Below are positions 52,507 through 60,136 of a stretch of 64,000 nucleotides of DNA, piece by piece. This DNA comes from Flavimobilis soli (GTDB taxonomy: Bacteria > Actinomycetota > Actinomycetes > Actinomycetales > Cellulomonadaceae), in assembly GCF_002564025.1 (NCBI RefSeq), contig NZ_PDJH01000001.1, forward strand, positions 1,984,001 through 2,048,000, written 5' to 3'. Position numbers and translations under genes: made by a program. Numbering within the stretch: the stretch's first letter is position 1; the number at the start of each line of letters is the position of its first letter. The notes below the pieces were generated by a model. The model saw only the letters and a list, made by a program, of their open reading frames with translations, was not told the origin of the DNA and searched no databases.

Positions 52507-53139
52507 ATGGAAAAGCTCGTCCTGTCAGGTCACGGAGTCCGGCTCGAACCCCTCGAGAAGCGACACGCTCACGACCTGAGCGGCCTCGTCGACGCGGGGA
52601 TGTGGCACGGCATGACCGTGCCGCTGCCTGACACTGCTGACGCGATGGTCGCCCACCTCGAACGGCTGGCGGCCGGCGGAGCCGTCGCGTTCGCCGTCGT
52701 CGACGCGACCGCGGGAACGGTCGCGGGCGTGACGGCGTTCTACGACGTCGCGCACGACGTCAGGCGCGTCGAGATCGGGCACACGTTCTACGGCCGTCGC
52801 TGGTGGGGGACGCACGTGAACCCGGCCGCGAAGCTGCTCCTGCTCTCGCAGGCGTTCGACGTGTGGGGGATGGAGCGCGTCGCGCTCCGGGCCGACGTCC
52901 GCAACACCCGCTCGCTCGCCGCGATCCGACGCCTCGGCGCGCAGCCTGAGGGCGTGCTGCGGAGCCACCGGGTGGCCTTCGACGGCACGCGCTCGGACAC
53001 GGCGTACTTCTCGATCCTGCGTTCGGAGTGGCCGGCGGCCCGCGCCGGTCTCACGGCCCGGCTCGCTGAGCTGGACGCACCGACCGCGCCCACGGTGCCG
53101 GTGCGCTACGTGCCGCAGGGCGAGGCCGCGGCGCGCTGA
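52507..53139 (+). CDS. GNAT-family acetyltransferase (RimJ/RimL-like), short paralog
   Basis: A 210-residue acetyltransferase clearly paralogous to the gene just upstream: both start with LSGHG-RLEPL, share RRVEIG-TFY, W-VNP-KLLLL and N-RSLAAI-RLGA, and both end the domain with a DS-V/AYFSIL-EWP block. The tandem arrangement indicates a local duplication. Family members acetylate ribosomal protein N-termini, antibiotics or small amines; the acceptor is unknown. It has its own leaderless promoter, so it is regulated apart from its neighbour. Confidence 0.88.
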   Translation: MEKLVLSGHGVRLEPLEKRHAHDLSGLVDAGMWHGMTVPLPDTADAMVAHLERLAAGGAVAFAVVDATAGTVAGVTAFYDVAHDVRRVEIGHTFYGRRWWGTHVNPAAKLLLLSQAFDVWGMERVALRADVRNTRSLAAIRRLGAQPEGVLRSHRVAFDGTRSDTAYFSILRSEWPAARAGLTARLAELDAPTAPTVPVRYVPQGEAAAR

Positions 53140-53149
53140 CGACACGACA

Positions 53150-53186
53150 GAAGGGGTGCTGGACCATCGAGGTCCGGCACCCCTTC
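53150..53186. terminator. Bidirectional terminator hairpin
   Basis: 16-bp stem (53150-53165 with 53171-53186, one T-G wobble) and an ATCGA loop between the convergent acetyltransferase and MaoC-like genes. Confidence 0.8.
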
Positions 53187-53206
53187 GGAGCCGTGCGCTG
53201 GGCCCG

Positions 53207-54280
53207 TCAGATCCTGGTGACCGTCCCGGTCAGGTGGGTCTTGCCGCTGCGCGGGCTGCGCGCCGCGTACTCGAAGGAGCCGGACTGCGGCTCGGTGATC
53301 TCGACGGACACCGTGCCGGGCAGCAGGACGGGCTTGGCGAACTCGACCGTCCAGTCGTAGGTGTCGCCGCGGCGCGGCCCGACGTCGGACAGCGCCCGCG
53401 CGGCCGTGTACATGCCGTGCGCGATCGCCCGCGGGAACCCGAAGGCCTTCGCCGAGAGCGCCGACATGTGGATCGGGTTCCGGTCGCCTGACACGGCGCC
53501 GTACTCCCGACCGACGCCAGCAGGCAGCTTCCACACGACCGACCCGACGGGCGCGCCGCTGTCCCGCCCTGCTCCGTGGCTGCCCGTCCCGCCGCCGTCA
53601 CGCTCCGCCCCTTCGTCGACGTAGGGGTCTGCACTCGAGGTAGGGCCCTGGGAGGCCCTGTCTCGCGTCGAAGCCCCTACCTCGGCGTCAGGAGAGCCGT
53701 CGGCGCGGTCGGTACGGTCGGCGCCGCCCGGCGCCCGACCGCCCGCGTGCTTCGCGAGGTACGTCGACACGCCGCGCCACGCGACCTCGCCGTCGACCGA
53801 GACCTCCGCGACGACGTCGAGCTGACTGCCGCGACGGTGCGGACGCAGGTCCTGTGTCCACGCCGTCACCTCGAGCTCGTCACCGACCGTGACAGGGCGC
53901 AGGAGCGACGCCGAGTTGGCGACGTGCACCATGCCGAGCAGCGGCAGCGGGAAGTCGTCGCGGACCATGACCGCCGTCGCGACCGGGAACGCGAGCACGT
54001 GCAGGTACCCCGACGGCAGGGCGTCGGCTCCGGGCTCGCGCAGCAGGTGCTGGTACGTCGTCAGGTGGTCGACGTCGACGCGGAGCCCGTTCGCGCGGTA
54101 CGCGACGGGCGGGAGGGCCGGGGGTCCGCCGCCCCCGCGGCGGACCCCCGGCAGCCTCGTGCGCGCCGAGCCGGCGGCGCCGCGCAGGTACAGCCCGCCG
54201 AGCCCGGGCACGTCGGCGAGGGCCTGCACCCTCGTGCCGGACGGCGGGCCCGCGATCGTCCGGGACCGTGGCGCGGTCAT
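53207..54280 (-). CDS. MaoC-like (R)-hydratase/dehydratase, double hotdog
   Basis: A 357-residue protein with two hotdog halves. The C-terminal half carries the hydratase-2 catalytic motif SGDRNPIHMS and AHGMYTAARAL. The N-terminal half (about 70-190) is the degenerate partner. It should act on enoyl or 3-hydroxyacyl thioesters. The linker (about 195-245) is unusually long, hydrophilic and of poor complexity. Its middle (about residues 199-222) is encoded by a genome repeat at 53617-53684. The ATG at 54280 is 1 nt after the FabG stop, so it is the last gene of a thiolase-FabG-MaoC operon. Confidence 0.88.
   Translation of the reverse strand: MTAPRSRTIAGPPSGTRVQALADVPGLGGLYLRGAAGSARTRLPGVRRGGGGPPALPPVAYRANGLRVDVDHLTTYQHLLREPGADALPSGYLHVLAFPVATAVMVRDDFPLPLLGMVHVANSASLLRPVTVGDELEVTAWTQDLRPHRRGSQLDVVAEVSVDGEVAWRGVSTYLAKHAGGRAPGGADRTDRADGSPDAEVGASTRDRASQGPTSSADPYVDEGAERDGGGTGSHGAGRDSGAPVGSVVWKLPAGVGREYGAVSGDRNPIHMSALSAKAFGFPRAIAHGMYTAARALSDVGPRRGDTYDWTVEFAKPVLLPGTVSVEITEPQSGSFEYAARSPRSGKTHLTGTVTRI
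53617..53684. repeat. Palindromic repeat (CGACGTAGGG family) inside the MaoC-like gene
   Basis: 68 bp running from CGACGTAGGGG to CCCCTACCTCG that align almost base for base with 47896-47963, including the shared inner CCCTGTCTCGCGT. The ends form an inverted repeat. It is read in frame in the host gene and adds about 23 residues to an interdomain linker. Confidence 0.8.
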
Positions 54281-54281
54281 G

Positions 54282-55649
54282 TCAGGCCCCCACCAGGTTC
54301 TGCCCGCAGACGCGCAGCACCTGGCCGTTGACGGCCCCGCCTGCGGGCGACGCGAGGAACGCGATCGCCTCGGCGACGTCGGACGGGTCACCGCCCTGCT
54401 GCAACGAGTTGAGGCGCTTGGCGACCTCGCGCGTCGCGAACGGGATCCGCGCCGTCATCTCCGTGACGATGAAGCCCGGCGCGACCGCGTTGACGGTCCC
54501 GGTGCCGCCGCTGGCCGCCGCGAGGAGCGGCGCGGTCGCACGCACCATGCCGATGACGCCAGCCTTCGACGCGCCGTAGTTCGTCTGCCCGCGGTTGCCC
54601 GCGATGCCCGACGTCGACGCGAGCGACACGATGCGCGGCGCGTCGCGGAAGTGCTCGGACGCGAGCAGCTGCTCGTTGATCCGGAGCTGCGCGGCGAGGT
54701 TGACCGCGAGCACCGACTCCCACGTCTCGGGCTTCATGTTCGCGAGCAGCTTGTCGCGCGTGATGCCCGCGTTGTGCACGACGACGTGCAGCCCGCCGTG
54801 CCGCGCGATCGCGTGCTCGATGATGCGGCTGCCCGCGTCGGGCGCGGTGATGTCGAGCTGGAGCGCGGTGCCGCGCACCTCGTTCGCGACCTTGGCGAGG
54901 TGCTCGCCCGCGGCCGGCACGTCGACGAGGACGAGCGCCGCGCCGTCGCGCGCGAGGGTGCGCGCGATCGCGGCACCGATGCCGCGGGCGGCGCCCGTGA
55001 CGACGGCGACGCGGCCGGCGAGCGGCCGCTCCTCGTCGGAGGTGGTGACGTCGGCGAGGACGGGCGCGTCGCCGATCGTGAGGAGCTGGCCGTCGACGAA
55101 CGACGACCGCGCGGACAGGAAGAAGCGCAGCGCGGCAAGGACGCCGTCGTCGGCCGGAGTCGTGGACTCGTGCGCGAGCACGAGGCCGTTGGCCGTCGCG
55201 CCGCCGCGCATCTCCTTGCCGAGCGACCGCACGAAACCGTCGACGGCCTGGCGGGCCGCTGCCGCGGTGGGCGTCGTCGCGCCCGACGCGGCGCGCGAGA
55301 TCGTCACGACACGGCCGCCACGGGCCATCTGCTTGAGCGCGGGGGAGAGCGGCAGGACGTGCTCGCCGAGCTGGCTCGCGTCGTCGACCTCCGAGAGCAC
55401 GACGACGACGGCGCCCCAGCGGGCGGTGCCCGTCGAGGGGGAGCGGTGCACCTCGAGGTCCCAGCCGAGCAGTGCGGACGCGACGGCGTCGGTCTGGTCG
55501 GTGTCCGGGCCGAGCACGAGCACGGGACCAGGCACGAGCGCCGCGCCCGGCTTGTACCGGCGCAGCGGCGCAGGCTGCGGCAGGCCGAGCTTCTTGGCGA
55601 CGGTCCCGCCGAAGCCGCCGTTGACGAGGTCGATGTACTTGTCGCTCAT
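54282..55649 (-). CDS. fabG: High-molecular-weight 3-oxoacyl-ACP/CoA reductase (FabG4 type)
   Basis: A 455-residue protein about twice the length of normal FabG. An N-terminal Rossmann-like region lacking catalytic residues (about 1-210) precedes a complete SDR domain with TGAARGIGAAIA, HNAGI, the catalytic Ser in SLASTSG and YGASK. This organisation is known from mycobacterial FabG4, which acts on 3-oxoacyl-CoA with NADH. The ATG at 55649 overlaps the thiolase stop by one base. It sits between thiolase and MaoC-like dehydratase genes, forming three consecutive steps of beta-oxidation or its reverse. Confidence 0.92.
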   Translation of the reverse strand: MSDKYIDLVNGGFGGTVAKKLGLPQPAPLRRYKPGAALVPGPVLVLGPDTDQTDAVASALLGWDLEVHRSPSTGTARWGAVVVVLSEVDDASQLGEHVLPLSPALKQMARGGRVVTISRAASGATTPTAAAARQAVDGFVRSLGKEMRGGATANGLVLAHESTTPADDGVLAALRFFLSARSSFVDGQLLTIGDAPVLADVTTSDEERPLAGRVAVVTGAARGIGAAIARTLARDGAALVLVDVPAAGEHLAKVANEVRGTALQLDITAPDAGSRIIEHAIARHGGLHVVVHNAGITRDKLLANMKPETWESVLAVNLAAQLRINEQLLASEHFRDAPRIVSLASTSGIAGNRGQTNYGASKAGVIGMVRATAPLLAAASGGTGTVNAVAPGFIVTEMTARIPFATREVAKRLNSLQQGGDPSDVAEAIAFLASPAGGAVNGQVLRVCGQNLVGA

Positions 55650-56992
55650 CAGTTGCCTCCCTCGGCGGGGACGGACTCGAGGATCGCGGCGACGCCGAGG
55701 CCGCCGGCCGCGCACACCGTGATGAGCGCGCGGGCGGGCGTGCCGTGCTCGCGCTGGTGCTCGGCGAGCTGCTTGGCGGTCTGGGCGACGATCCGGCCGC
55801 CGGTCGCGGCGAACGGGTGGCCCGCGGCGAGCGAGGAGCCGTTGACGTTGATCCGGTCAGGGTCGATCGTGCCGAGCGCGCCGTCGAGGCCGAGCTCGGT
55901 GCGGCAGTACTCGTCGTCGGCCCAGGCGGCCTGCGTCGTCAGCAGGACGGACGCGAACGCCTCGTGGATCTCCACGTAGTCGAAGTCCTCCAGGCGCAGC
56001 CCGTTGCGCTTGAGCAGGCGCGCCGCGGCGTGGACCGGAGCCATGAGCAGGCCCTCGTGGCCGTGCACGAAGTCGACCGCTGCGGTCTCGGCGTCGACGA
56101 AGCGCGCGAGCAGCGGGAGGTTGCGCTCCTGCGCCCACTCGCGCGACCCGAGCAGGACGGCGGACGCGCCGTCGGACAGCGGCGTCGAGTTGCCCGCGGT
56201 CATCGTCGCGGGGGTGGGTAGGCGCTTGCCGAAGACGGGCGAGAGCTTCGCGAGCTTCTCGGCGGACGTCTCGGGACGCAGGATCTGGTCCCGCACGAGC
56301 CCGCGGTACGGGGTGACGAGGTCGTCCTGGAAGCCGCGCTCGTACGAGGCGGCGAGGTTGTGGTGCGAGCGCAGGGCGACCTCGTCCTGGGCCTCGCGGG
56401 TGACTCCCCAGCGGGCGGTCGTGATCGCCTGGTGCTCACCCATCGACAGGCCCGTGCGCGGCTCGTCGGTCCGCGGTGCGTCGGGCGCGAGATCCTTGGG
56501 GCGGACCTTGAGGAACGCCTTGACGCGGGTCGCGGTGTCCTTGGCGTTCGCGGCCGTCAGCAGGGCGCGGCGCAGGCCCTTGCTCACGGCGATCGGCGCG
56601 TCGGACGTCGAGTCGACGCCGCACGCGATGCCCGACTCGGCCTGGCCGAGACGGATCTTGTTGCCGAGGGTGACGACGGCCTCGAGGCCGGTCGCGCACG
56701 CCTGCTGGAGGTCGAACGCGGGGGTGCGCGGGTCGAGCGTCGTGCCGAGCACGCACTCACGGACGAGGTTGAAGTCGGCCGAGTGCTTGAGCACCGCGCC
56801 ACCCACGACCTCGCCGATACGCTCGGACTGCAGGCCGTGGCGGGCGATCAGCCCGTCGAGCGCGGCGGTCAGCATGTCCTGGTTGCTGGCCCGCGCATAG
56901 GCGCCGCCGACCTTGCCGAAGGGGATACGGTTGCCGCCGAGGACGTAGGCGTCGCGGACGCCGTCTGCCGTGGGGGTGGTGGACTGGGACAT
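55649..56992 (-). CDS. Acetyl-CoA C-acetyltransferase (FadI-like thiolase)
   Basis: A 447-residue thiolase. The acyl-accepting Cys is in LQQACATGLEA (about residue 98), the catalytic His in NGSSLAAGHPFAATGGR and the second Cys in ITVCAAGGLG. Its length and GNRIPFGKVGGAYARASNQDML start fit the FadI group. The ATG at 56992 is preceded by GAGAGGG. It is the first gene of the minus-strand operon and diverges from a TetR regulator across a perfect inverted repeat. Confidence 0.93.
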   Translation of the reverse strand: MSQSTTPTADGVRDAYVLGGNRIPFGKVGGAYARASNQDMLTAALDGLIARHGLQSERIGEVVGGAVLKHSADFNLVRECVLGTTLDPRTPAFDLQQACATGLEAVVTLGNKIRLGQAESGIACGVDSTSDAPIAVSKGLRRALLTAANAKDTATRVKAFLKVRPKDLAPDAPRTDEPRTGLSMGEHQAITTARWGVTREAQDEVALRSHHNLAASYERGFQDDLVTPYRGLVRDQILRPETSAEKLAKLSPVFGKRLPTPATMTAGNSTPLSDGASAVLLGSREWAQERNLPLLARFVDAETAAVDFVHGHEGLLMAPVHAAARLLKRNGLRLEDFDYVEIHEAFASVLLTTQAAWADDEYCRTELGLDGALGTIDPDRINVNGSSLAAGHPFAATGGRIVAQTAKQLAEHQREHGTPARALITVCAAGGLGVAAILESVPAEGGN

Positions 56993-57029
56993 CGGTTCCC
57001 TCTCGCTCCGTTGCTGGGAATGTTCCTCG

Positions 57030-57056
57030 AACCCACAGTACCTGATACTGTGGGTT
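57030..57056. promoter_or_regulatory. Perfect 11-bp inverted repeat, putative TetR operator
   Basis: AACCCACAGTA (57030-57040), CCTGA, TACTGTGGGTT (57046-57056). It occupies the centre of the divergent thiolase/TetR region and includes -10-like hexamers (GATACT on plus). A TetR dimer bound here would block both directions. The assignment to the adjacent TetR protein is inferred from position. Confidence 0.75.
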
Positions 57057-57116
57057 TCGTGAGCCGGGTCACCCCGTGAGGTACCCGACACCAGGCATCG
57101 AACAGGCAAGGAAGCC

Positions 57117-57818
57117 ATGCGAGCGAACGACGTCGTCGAACAGACGGACGCGGCCGACGGCCGCTCCACCCGGTGGGAAGGCCACCGGGTAGCGCGCCGC
57201 ACCGAGCTCACCCACGCCGCACGCCGCGCCGTGCACCGCCGCGGCCCCGACCTCTCCATGGACGAGATCGCCGGCGAGCTCGGCACCTCCAAGTCCATCC
57301 TCTACCGCTACTTCGGCGACAAGGTAGGCCTGCAGAACGCCGTCGGCGAAGCCGTCGTCGAGGCGATCCGCGCGACTCTCGCCCAGGCGTCCGAGCACCA
57401 ACCCACGCCCCGCGCCTCGCTCGAGGCCATGGTGCGCGCCTACCTGCAGATGATCGAGCACTCGCCGAGCGTCTACTACTTCGTCACCCGCAACGCCTCC
57501 GTCGCCAACTCCGTCGTCAAGCACTCCGGCGACGCACCCCTCACCGCGCAGCAGGCGCCGCTGAGCGACTTCATGCACTCCGTCGTCGCCCTCGTCGCCC
57601 GCCCCTTCGCCGAAGAGGTCGGCAGCTACGACACCGCCCAGGTCGACGCCTGGGCCGCCGGAGCCGTCGGCTTCGTCACGGGCACCGGCGAGTGGTGGCT
57701 CTCGCGCCGCCACGAGCCCGGCACGCCCGACGCCGCGCACGTCGCCGCACAGATCACCGCATGGCTCTGGGTCGGCCCCGGCAGCGGCATGGTCCCGCAG
57801 TCCAGCACGACCCCCTGA
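57117..57818 (+). CDS. TetR-family regulator of the fatty-acid locus
   Basis: A 233-residue regulator. After a polar tail of about 30 residues, the helix-turn-helix is LSMDEIAGELGTSKSILYRYF (about 47-67), followed by an all-helical ligand domain with several Trp and Tyr. The ATG at 57117 has AAGGAAG upstream. It lies 55 bp before the acyl-CoA dehydrogenase gene and opposite the thiolase operon. It most likely binds the 57030-57056 palindrome and responds to an acyl-CoA. Confidence 0.9.
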   Translation: MRANDVVEQTDAADGRSTRWEGHRVARRTELTHAARRAVHRRGPDLSMDEIAGELGTSKSILYRYFGDKVGLQNAVGEAVVEAIRATLAQASEHQPTPRASLEAMVRAYLQMIEHSPSVYYFVTRNASVANSVVKHSGDAPLTAQQAPLSDFMHSVVALVARPFAEEVGSYDTAQVDAWAAGAVGFVTGTGEWWLSRRHEPGTPDAAHVAAQITAWLWVGPGSGMVPQSSTTP

Positions 57819-57873
57819 GCTACCGGGGCACGAGCCCCGCACCCGAAAGACCCGTGGAGACAAAGGAGTCCCG

Positions 57874-59937
57874 ATGACCACCACCGTTGCACCCTCGGCC
57901 AAGGACGCTGACGTGGAGGCGCGCGTCGACGTCGCGAGCCTCACGCACCAGCTTCTCGGCCGGTGGGGGGACCTGCGCCTGTTCGCCCGGGCCATCGTGG
58001 GCGACCCGCGCTTCCAGAAGATCGAGGGCATGTCCGTCGAGGAGCACCGCGAGCGCGTCCTGAACCAGCTCAAGCTGCTCGTCACCGAGGCGAAGGTGCT
58101 GCGCGCCTTCCCTGAGCGCCTCGGCGGCGCCGACGACGCCGGCGGCTCGCTCGCCGGCTTCGAGGAGCTCGTCGCGGGGGACCCGTCGATGCAGATCAAG
58201 TCGGGCGTGCAGTGGGGCCTGTTCGCGTCGGCGATCCTGCACCTCGGCACCCCCGAGCAGCACGACCGCCTCTTGCCGGGAGCCATGACGCTCGACGTGC
58301 CGGGTGCGTTCGCGATGACCGAGATCGGTCACGGGTCTGACGTCGCGTCCGTCGCCACGACCGCGACGTACGACGAGGAGACGCAGGAGTTCGTCATCCA
58401 CACGCCGTTCAAGGCGGCGTGGAAGGAGTACCTCGGCAACGCGGGCAAGCACGGCGTCGCCGCGGTCGTCTTCGCCCAGCTCATCACCAAGGGCGTCAAC
58501 CACGGCGTGCACGCCTTCTACACGCCGATCCGTGAGAAGAACCCGGACGGGACCGCGGGGGCGTTCCTGCCGGGCATCGGTGGGGAGGACGACGGCGTCA
58601 AGGGCGGCCTCAACGGCATCGACAACGGCCGACTCCACTTCACCAACGTGCGCGTGCCGCGCGAGAACCTTCTCGCCCGGTACGGCTCGGTCGCGCCCGA
58701 CGGGACGTACTCGTCGCCGATCGAGAGCTCGGGCCGCCGCTTCTTCACGATGCTCGGCTCGCTCGTCCAGGGACGCGTGTCCCTCGACGGCGCGGCCGTC
58801 AACGCGCAGAAGATCGGCCTCGCGATCGCCGTCCGCTATGGCAACGAGCGGCGGCAGTTCCCGGGAGCGAACGGCGAGGAGACGGTGCTCCTCGACTACG
58901 GGCGGCACCAGCGCCGCCTCATCCCGCTGATCGCGCGCACGTACGCGGCACACTTCGCGCACGACCGCCTGCTCGACCTGTTCCACGCCGTCTTCTCGGG
59001 CGAGATGGACACCCCGGAGTCGCGTGAGGACCTCGAGACGATGGCGGCCGCGCTCAAGGCTTCGTCGACCTGGACGGCGCTCAGCACCCTGCAGGAGTGC
59101 CGCGAGGCGTGCGGTGGCGCCGGCTTCATCGCGGAGAACCGCCTCACGGGCCTGCGCGCGGACCTCGACATCTACGTGACGTTCGAGGGCGACAACACGG
59201 TGCTCATGCAGCTCGTCGGCAAGCGCCTGCTGACCGACTACGCGAACGAGTTCAAGAACATCGACGCTGGCGGCATGGCCCGCCTCGTCGTCGAGCGCGC
59301 CGCGGACACGGTCCTGTACGGCACGCCCGTCGCCCGCGCCCTCCAGACGATCACCGACCAGGGCCAGCGGCGCCGCGCCGTCGGGCACCTGCGCGGCGAG
59401 GAGGCGCAGCGCTCGCTGCTCGCGGACCGCGTCGAGACGATGGTCGAGCACGTCGCCGGGCGCCTGCGCCCCGCGTCGAAGCTGCCCGCCGCCGAGGCGG
59501 CCGCGCTGTTCAACCAGAACCAGCACGAGCTCATCGAGATGGCGAAGGCCCACGCGGAGCTCGTCCAGTGGGAGGCGTTCACCAAGGCGCTGCTCGACGT
59601 CGAGGACGAGGGCACGCGTCGCGTCCTCACCTGGGTGCGCGACCTGTACGGCCTCACGGTGATCGAGAGCAACCTCGCCTGGTACCTCATGAACGGGCGC
59701 CTTACCGGGCAGCGCGCCCGCACGGTGTCGAGCTACATCGACCGGCTCGTGCTGCGCCTGCGCCCGCACGCGCAGGACCTCGTCGACGCGTTCGGCTACG
59801 GTCCGGAGCACCTGCGCGCCTCGATCGCGACGGGTGCGGAGAAGGAGCGTCAGGACGAGGCGCGCGCCTACTACCGCGCGCTGCGCGCCGCGGGCGACGA
59901 GCCCGTCAAGGAGAAGCACCTCACCAAGAAGCGCTGA
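57874..59937 (+). CDS. Acyl-CoA dehydrogenase/oxidase family protein
   Basis: A 687-residue flavoprotein of acyl-CoA oxidase length. FAMTEIGHGSDVASV is the FAD/substrate block, ECREACGGAGF precedes the active site, and YVTFEGDNTVLMQ holds the catalytic Glu. The C-terminal half continues with the second helical domain found in acyl-CoA oxidases (LYGLTVIESNLAWYL). It should introduce the 2,3-double bond in acyl-CoA; whether electrons go to oxygen or to ETF cannot be told. It follows TetR, with an ACAAAGGAG ribosome site, and supplies the step before the MaoC hydratase encoded on the other strand. Confidence 0.92.
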   Translation: MTTTVAPSAKDADVEARVDVASLTHQLLGRWGDLRLFARAIVGDPRFQKIEGMSVEEHRERVLNQLKLLVTEAKVLRAFPERLGGADDAGGSLAGFEELVAGDPSMQIKSGVQWGLFASAILHLGTPEQHDRLLPGAMTLDVPGAFAMTEIGHGSDVASVATTATYDEETQEFVIHTPFKAAWKEYLGNAGKHGVAAVVFAQLITKGVNHGVHAFYTPIREKNPDGTAGAFLPGIGGEDDGVKGGLNGIDNGRLHFTNVRVPRENLLARYGSVAPDGTYSSPIESSGRRFFTMLGSLVQGRVSLDGAAVNAQKIGLAIAVRYGNERRQFPGANGEETVLLDYGRHQRRLIPLIARTYAAHFAHDRLLDLFHAVFSGEMDTPESREDLETMAAALKASSTWTALSTLQECREACGGAGFIAENRLTGLRADLDIYVTFEGDNTVLMQLVGKRLLTDYANEFKNIDAGGMARLVVERAADTVLYGTPVARALQTITDQGQRRRAVGHLRGEEAQRSLLADRVETMVEHVAGRLRPASKLPAAEAAALFNQNQHELIEMAKAHAELVQWEAFTKALLDVEDEGTRRVLTWVRDLYGLTVIESNLAWYLMNGRLTGQRARTVSSYIDRLVLRLRPHAQDLVDAFGYGPEHLRASIATGAEKERQDEARAYYRALRAAGDEPVKEKHLTKKR

Positions 59938-59953
59938 CACAGCGCTAGACGGC

Positions 59954-59997
59954 GCAGCGCCCCACCCCGCACGGTCTCGTGCGGGGTGGGGCGCTGC
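59954..59997 (+). terminator. Terminator of the acyl-CoA dehydrogenase gene
   Basis: Perfect 19-bp GC-rich stem (59954-59972 with 59979-59997) and a GGTCTC loop, 17 bp past the stop codon. Confidence 0.85.
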
Positions 59998-60136
59998 GTC
60001 GTCGAGGGTGAGGTGCCCGGGCTAGGTGAGGGCGATGGGTTTTCCCCCCTCCCAACCTGACAGGGTGTCGCTACGTTGAGCGCACGCACCCAGTCGGTCC
60101 GCTCGGCCGGACGGCGCCCGATCGTCAGGAGCAGTC

